Below, piece by piece: positions 58,285 to 64,000 of a DNA stretch of 64,000 nucleotides; position 1 is the first letter of the stretch; each line of letters starts with the position of its first letter. Origin of the DNA: Branchiostoma floridae (lineage: Eukaryota > Chordata > Leptocardii > Amphioxiformes > Branchiostomatidae); contig NC_049985.1 in NCBI RefSeq assembly GCF_000003815.2, forward strand, positions 10,266,206 through 10,330,205. The letters run 5' to 3'. The notes beneath the pieces were generated by a model. That model ran no database searches. It saw only the letters and a program-made list of their open reading frames with translations, and was not told the origin of the DNA. Both the position numbers and the translations under genes were made by a program.

Positions 58285-60374
58285 GTGAGCAAGTTTATGT
58301 TTTGTGTAGATATTGTTTTTGAAAATGACTTCAAACTTAATTTATTGTAATGCAGTGGAATTGCATGTGGTTGTTTTAAGAAATGTTTTGGTGAACGTTT
58401 GTTAAGTTTCTGTATATAGACCTTGACTGTTACAAAATTGACAAGCAACTTATTAACAGAGTTATATCTGAAAAGTTTTCATGAAAAACTTTAAGAAGTT
58501 AGCAGTTGGTATTAGAGGCTACTGTAAAGTTTAGGCATATTTGTTCACCAAACTGTTTGAACACCAGTATTAGTAGGAAATGCGTATATAATCCTGAGCA
58601 TTCATTTCATGTAATACAACCAGCCGCTAGAGCACACCTTAAAAGCTTGCATATCACATCAAAGGGCAGTTATGCCAGTTGATACATAATCCAAATACAA
58701 CATTGCAGACAATTTTGACAGGTATTGCACATACATGCCTATGCCCTTTCCCCCACCAAATCCCTAGTTTGAAATCACCACGATATTTGTAATATTTCAA
58801 TGTTTTTTTAACAGAGGGAACCGTAATCTCTCCAATATATTTCATCTTCATGAATATTCCACTCAACCCCAGAGGGGCTCTATATTTTTGGTGCGTGCTG
58901 GAGAATGGAGAGCGATCCACTTGTAGCAGGCCCTCAATGGGGTGTAATCATGTTCTGGGTCGATCCCGGGAGCCTGTTGGAATCCAAATGGCAGCAGATT
59001 TTCCCTGGCAATGTTAACATGAGTGTGGATCTGAATGTAGATTTGCAGTGACGGGGGCGCATTGAGCTAAGAGGAAAATTTGTTATTGGACTATGAAATG
59101 TGATACTGGAAAGATTTTGTGTAGGATAAGCTGTGTGCATTTTCTCTTGTTTTTCCAGGGATACACTTTGAGCCTATACCATTAATAAGTAGTATATTGC
59201 AGTTGCCTAGGGGTAAGGTAGACCTTCAAAGTACTTTATTGGATTAAATCTTATCTTAATGGACCAAAATATGGACTATTATCTTGCAAGTTTAAAAGCT
59301 TTGCTAAAAAGTACTTTGTTTTAGCTTGGATTATAGAGTGATTTTATAAATCATAATTGATGTGACTGTATCATGTTTGGAAGCATCTTTCAAAGTAGAT
59401 GAAAATGTAGGAGTTATGTAACAAACAATAAGGATGCTGTTTGAAAAACTACTATAATGTACCATTACCACAAACCAAATCATTAGCCTGCGATAGACCA
59501 AACATTAAACAGTCAATACCAAAGCCATTCAAACAAAGTACTTGCCACATCTGGCAAATGCTCCAGAGGGAAAGTACCTCTATTGTACCAGTCTTTGATT
59601 TTCAAAGAATGGGTTTCTAAAAGCTCTAACCTCTCTGTTCTTTTAGGCCTTTTTTCCACAAAGACAGTTTTTGAACTCATCCTGTGGACCTGTGGATCAA
59701 GCATGCTAGTTCCTAGGTCTTAAGGGGGATGATTTGTCAGACCAAGGACCTCCTTGGTCAGACCATACAGGCAATTAATTGCACTGATTGTAGCTTAGTA
59801 GATTCCGTCCTCTTTCTTGCATGTTTAATGACTGTGATTATGGTTTGAGGAGGGCAGGAGAACGCTCAAGCCCAGGATCCCTCTCAACATATGGCAGATG
59901 AAGCCCCATCATTGTGCGTCCGACATCGGGTTTTCCAGGCCTCTTCTTGTTGCTGAGGAAACCCAATTGTCATGGAAATACTCTCCCTGACACTAACGTG
60001 ACCACAAGAGGACCAACATTTCCTGGGTTGGGGACTCTATATTCAAGGCTTTATTTTCTGCGGTTTACAAACTTGAAGTTCATAAAGAACATTGTCACTT
60101 CCCAAGATTTCCCTCATGGTAATAGATTAAGAATCTCAAGCGGGTACTCAGGAAATAATCAATGATTGTTTTTGTGCTCATCCCCATTTTCGCCAATGGT
60201 ACATGCCCTATTGTGTGACCTTATTACAGGGCAGGGGGATGGACCAACAACCAGTATTTGTGTAAAGTACACAGGCTTGGGCAGTCCGCACACATGTGGA
60301 GAACACACAAAAACTTGACACAGTTCTGTGCAGCTTCACACAACAGCCTCTCTTCTGTGTTGTCTCATGTGTAG
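58285..60374 (+). other. Intron between the two coding exons (2,090 bp)
   Basis: GTGAGC at the 5' end; the 3' end is the pyrimidine-rich CTCTCTTCTGTGTTGTCTCATGTGTAG. A GC-richer block at about 58840-59080 (with TTCATGAATATTCC just before it and GGGGTGTAATCATG inside) and another at about 59910-60030 could be regulatory, but this is only an impression. No other gene seen. Confidence 0.75.
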
Positions 60375-60520
60375 GCACGGATGTGACTCTCACCGCAAAC
60401 AGCCCACGCAATAGTTCGGACATCGGAGCTGCCTACATTCCAAGCTTTGTCAGTGGAGCCGAAGGTGACGAGGACACGGACGGGGAGAATTTCGACTCCA
60501 ACCTGGACGAACTTGCTAAG
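60375..60520 (+). CDS. Second coding exon of the same gene
   Basis: 146 bases between GTGTAG and the donor AAG/GTTAGT. One base from the previous exon completes a Gly codon, and the frame stays open to the end, adding 49 residues (G-TDVTLTANSPRNSSDIG ...). The sequence ends in an acidic stretch, EGDEDTDGENFDSNLDELAK, so residues about 100-120 are strongly negative after a basic N-terminus. The exon ends in phase 0. The 120-residue product is incomplete because the gene runs off the window. Codons end mainly in G or C, unlike the AT-rich flanks. Function not recognised. Confidence 0.82.
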
Positions 60521-63500
60521 GTTAGTTCCCTCACTCACTTCATTAGTCTATACTGGACACTTTTCCTTTGAGTGTTTGCACAGTTGATGAGTTCTGTTTG
60601 TCTGGTAGCACCTCTCCAATTGGATTACCTTAAACGCTTCCTTTCTGTTCAGTACTCTTCGTTCAGGAAATTACACCAACACAACAACCATCGACATGGA
60701 TGTTTCAGTAAATCTTATGTTATTCTTTGAGAATTCCTACCAACTGTTTGTGGATACCAGAAGCCTTTAATCCTTCATTCTGAGTTTCCCTCTCTGTGAG
60801 ATATTTTGGTTTACTTACAGGAGATAATAGGCATTAAAGAATAAGAATAATCAACATGAAATTTTCATGAAATCTAGATTTTAGCCCAACGAGTAGTTTT
60901 AAAATGCAAACTAGGTATGGCAGGAGCCATATGCTGCCTTTTTTCCATCACACAACAAGAACATGCTGCCTTTCAGTTTGAGCAGCTGCACTTTTAATCC
61001 TTTCATGTACTACAAAACATACAAAAGGCACAAGGGGGAGGCATTCCTTTTAACAGAGAAAACTTGCCACAACAAGCAAGAACACTCCAAACTCGGGATC
61101 AAACCGATACAAGTTTTCGTTTGCAAACTTCACTCTTAACTACCCTCAAGGGAAATAATCTACAATGCTTGTTATTCCATTAGCAGTGTAACCTGTTTAG
61201 CAAACTTTGCTTAATTCACTTACGAAGCTTGTAGCACATGTCCATGTCAGTGACCCTAATTCCCTAGACCAGAAGTAGGACATTTGTACTTTATTGAATT
61301 ATTCCAGGGATAAAACATTGCAGAAAATGGCTTCTTTTTTGGAAGATCAAGGGTAAATACTATTAATGTTTTGTTACAGATGTTTGAGGGAACATTTCTT
61401 TGTAGGACAAATATTTAGATTTCTGTTTGGTTCCAGTTATTTCCTACTATGAATGCTATAAATGCAGTTATGTATCCTGCTGAGAGTATCCAGTTCCTGA
61501 CAACTTTCTCCCAACCAGGAGAGAATAATGACTTCTCCCATCGCTTCCTGGCCAACTTGGACAACATCCATCACACATGCATAACCCCTGCATTTCACGG
61601 GAAGATAAATCGATTTTTTTGACAACTGTAATTCCTCCTACCATGTGGGCTTCGTATCTGTTTAGTGCAGCGGGAGAAGACGCACGCCCACTGAGGAACA
61701 AACAGACAGTGATAAAGATGTACTCGGAGAACATACGTCAAGAAAGAACTCTTCCACATCATCGGCTTATTGATTGAAGCCCGCTGTGGGCTACAGTGTA
61801 TAATTTCATGCAACCTCCCTCCCCTCCGACATCAAAGAAACTGTTTGGAGGTGATGGTTCACGAAGCCTTGATTGACAGGGACCTGGCAACTAACAGTTT
61901 TGGCATGCCAAAACTTAGCAGTGATCGAACTCTTCTAAAAAGAGTTCAATACCCGACATTCCGTCCTTTGTTGATGGTGATGTTAAGTAAACTGAAGCCA
62001 GGCACATTTGTACTGATGTCATTTGCAGCGACCTCTGCAAAGTAACCAAGAGCTGCCCATTCATTTTGTCAGGAAGTGCTTAGTTATGCAAAAGGTATTC
62101 CTTTCAAAGCGCCCAGAGTGCTATGCTTCAATTCTGCCATTTAAAGTAACAGAATCCCAGTAAAGTTTCATCACTTCCGAATGAAAGGAATTTTTCCTCC
62201 CGTCAAAAGGCCCTTGTACTGAAAGTAGGTAAAAGTTACTCATCGTAAGGAATAATAGTCTCAGTACACGTTAGACTGCGCTTGGGAGGGATGATCTCAC
62301 AGCAAATATTTGTTTGGGAAGCATTAGTGCCTTCCTGTGTACACACCACTGCTTTGTGCGCTTTGTGAGTATCACGTAAATATCAAACACCCCACATGTC
62401 CGATGTGTGAAAAAGGACAGTTATACATTTGGCAGAAACACCTCCAGTTTATCAAGAGGTGATTCTAGCTAACAGACCGTGGACGAATCAATATGGCCGC
62501 AGCCTTTTATCCCTACACAGTAGACTCCCTGCAGGGGCTGTGAGTTTAAAAGGAAATGTGAGGCCGTTCGTTTCAAAATGCCTGGAAGTATGAGTCTGTA
62601 TCAAGTCAATTTATCAGCCAGGCCTTTATGCTGGGAAACTGCAGACACTTCTGGCCTTTCTCATGCAAATTTGCAGAAATTTTGCCAAAAGTCTTGACAC
62701 TGGCTGGCAGAAAATGTGCTACATATCTCTTCACTTTCACTCTTTTCCCTCTTATAAGGATACTCTCTCTTTCTTTTTCTGCCTTCCATTGAGAAGAAAG
62801 GATACATTCAGGTAATGTTATCCCTTTCTTGTATGCAGATCAGTAATTGACTGTAACTGTTTTAACAGTCATTGTTATTGCGCAAAGTAGATGAACTTAT
62901 CTCTGAACTTGTATTTGGTACCAAAGCACCTATAAAGACACCATTGCTGTAACTAGTGTAAGTCAGAACATATGTTTTATTTCCAAACCTAGAACTCATT
63001 TCCAATGTCACCTTTCCCTTGCTTTTTGGTAATATATATTTTGAGAGGATACAATCAGACAGAATTTCTGGCCATTCCAGCTGCTGTAATATATGGTGTT
63101 AAGCAATTGCGGGTAGTTGAGCCTTCCATATATCATATTCCATATGGATGAACATATCATTATTTTCCTCTTCATCCCATATGTACAAAATGTGCATGTA
63201 GATAAGGGTCCCAGCTGGTACAGTCGAGTGGATGCAAACACTTGTCCATAACTCAGTCCTGCTCCTATTTACACTCTCCTGTCTTGTTTTTCTCCTGGTT
63301 GTCCTTCTTTAATTTCTCTTTTTTGTCAGAAAGAGTACATGTAGTTGTCTCATTATGCAATTTGTGCAAAATTATTCGCGGAGAAGGCTTACCAGCCCAG
63401 GACCCACGGTATGCATGTCGATTTATTTCCCTTTTCATTCTGCTGGAGCTCTTACGTCTTTTTGAAGTGTACTGAATTTGTTACTGTCAGGGAGTCTATG

Positions 63501-64000
63501 CACTGCGTTTATCTGGATTATGTGGCTGCAGATATTATATGCCTTGCCTTCTAGGAATTATAATGAGCTTTGTAGATGTAATACCGAAGTTCCTCGTGAG
63601 ACAGGCTATTACCAAAGTAATTTTCAAACCCCTATCGCAAGCCTTGCTGCTGCTAGTCACAAGTTCCATCTCTCTTTGTGGTTCTGGGGAGATAAAAAGG
63701 TAGAGGCGGCAACTGTATTGGAGACTTGCTTCACCAGAATAATTGATTTTCCTCCCTCATTCATACGTTGCTGGCTGGGGCCTCAAGGCTTGACAGAATA
63801 TCTGCAGTAGTAGGTTCAGTTAGAGACAGGCTCCCGGTTGGTTAGGTCAGCAGACTTGGACGTCTTGCTGTTGTTCTTATGTTGTTTCCAGATCCTCAGT
63901 CTCTCTCCCAGACAGTTTCTAAGGCGTTGAAAATCTGTAATTGGAGCCCAAATTGACCAGTTTGCGGGGTGCCCTCGGCAGCCTCATTGTGGTGGTGAGA
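60521..64000 (+). other. Next intron (start), no further exon recognised
   Basis: Begins GTTAGT. GC-richer, motif-containing blocks lie at about 61500-61780 (with GATAAATCGATTTTTTTGAC) and about 62050-62560 (with a FOX-like AAATATTTGTTT and a YY1-like ATGGCCGC). I saw no exon with matching acceptor, frame and donor; short open frames here are unremarkable. Confidence 0.5.

Noticed and set aside
1-64000. CRISPR array, prophage, operon or ribosome-binding-site features
   Set aside because: The sequence is animal nuclear DNA with introns and retrotransposons; no short regularly spaced identical repeats are present.

Overview
This is animal nuclear genomic DNA: AT-rich, non-operonic, with GT-AG introns, one 268-base assembly gap, MITEs and an LTR retrotransposon. 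My best guess is a lancelet (Branchiostoma). That rests on remembered similarity of the TAGCCTGG-type MITEs and the CTCTACGCTAAATT / GGGGGCATGCTCCCCCGGG repeat to lancelet repeats, and was not searched.

The only protein-coding gene I can defend is on the + strand at the right end. A 5'UTR/coding exon (57955-58284, ATG at 58071) and a second coding exon (60375-60520) have good splice sites and matching phases. Together they give the first 120 residues of a Ser/Tyr/Arg-rich, then acidic, protein that I do not recognise; the gene continues past the window. The DNA to its left looks like its 5' flank or 5'UTR introns. It holds several GC-richer, motif-dense blocks that could be conserved enhancers or untranslated exons.

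The dominant structure is an 8.9-kb LTR retrotransposon at 18825-27732 on the - strand. It has two 889-bp LTRs with no difference found by reading, a 4-bp target duplication, a primer-binding site resembling the complement of tRNA-Glu(UUC), a polypurine-like tract, and LTR promoter and polyA motifs, all agreeing on orientation. Its 7.1-kb interior has no gag-pol frame; the longest ORF is 200 codons and ends like a retroelement Pol tail. It is therefore a recently moved, non-autonomous (LARD-like) element that must have been mobilised in trans. The interior has degenerate tandem duplications, a dense TGACGT cluster and strong A-richness on the antisense strand.

Other mobile DNA: three MITEs with related ends (TA[GT]CCTGG) and exact 9-bp target duplications (14763-15124, 33280-33419, 33965-34048), suggesting a Mutator-like family; and a 1.2-kb element (38013-39230) with GGGCCCC ends, a CAGAGAT flanking repeat and four degenerate ~180-205-bp units. 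Two exact 114-bp copies ending in a splice-acceptor-like tract lie either side of the assembly gap. Low-copy degenerate tandem duplications of mostly ~110-135 bp recur across the window.

The remainder (most of 1-18.8 kb, 27.7-57.9 kb and the introns) is non-coding as far as I can tell. No rRNA, tRNA, CRISPR or bacterial feature was seen.
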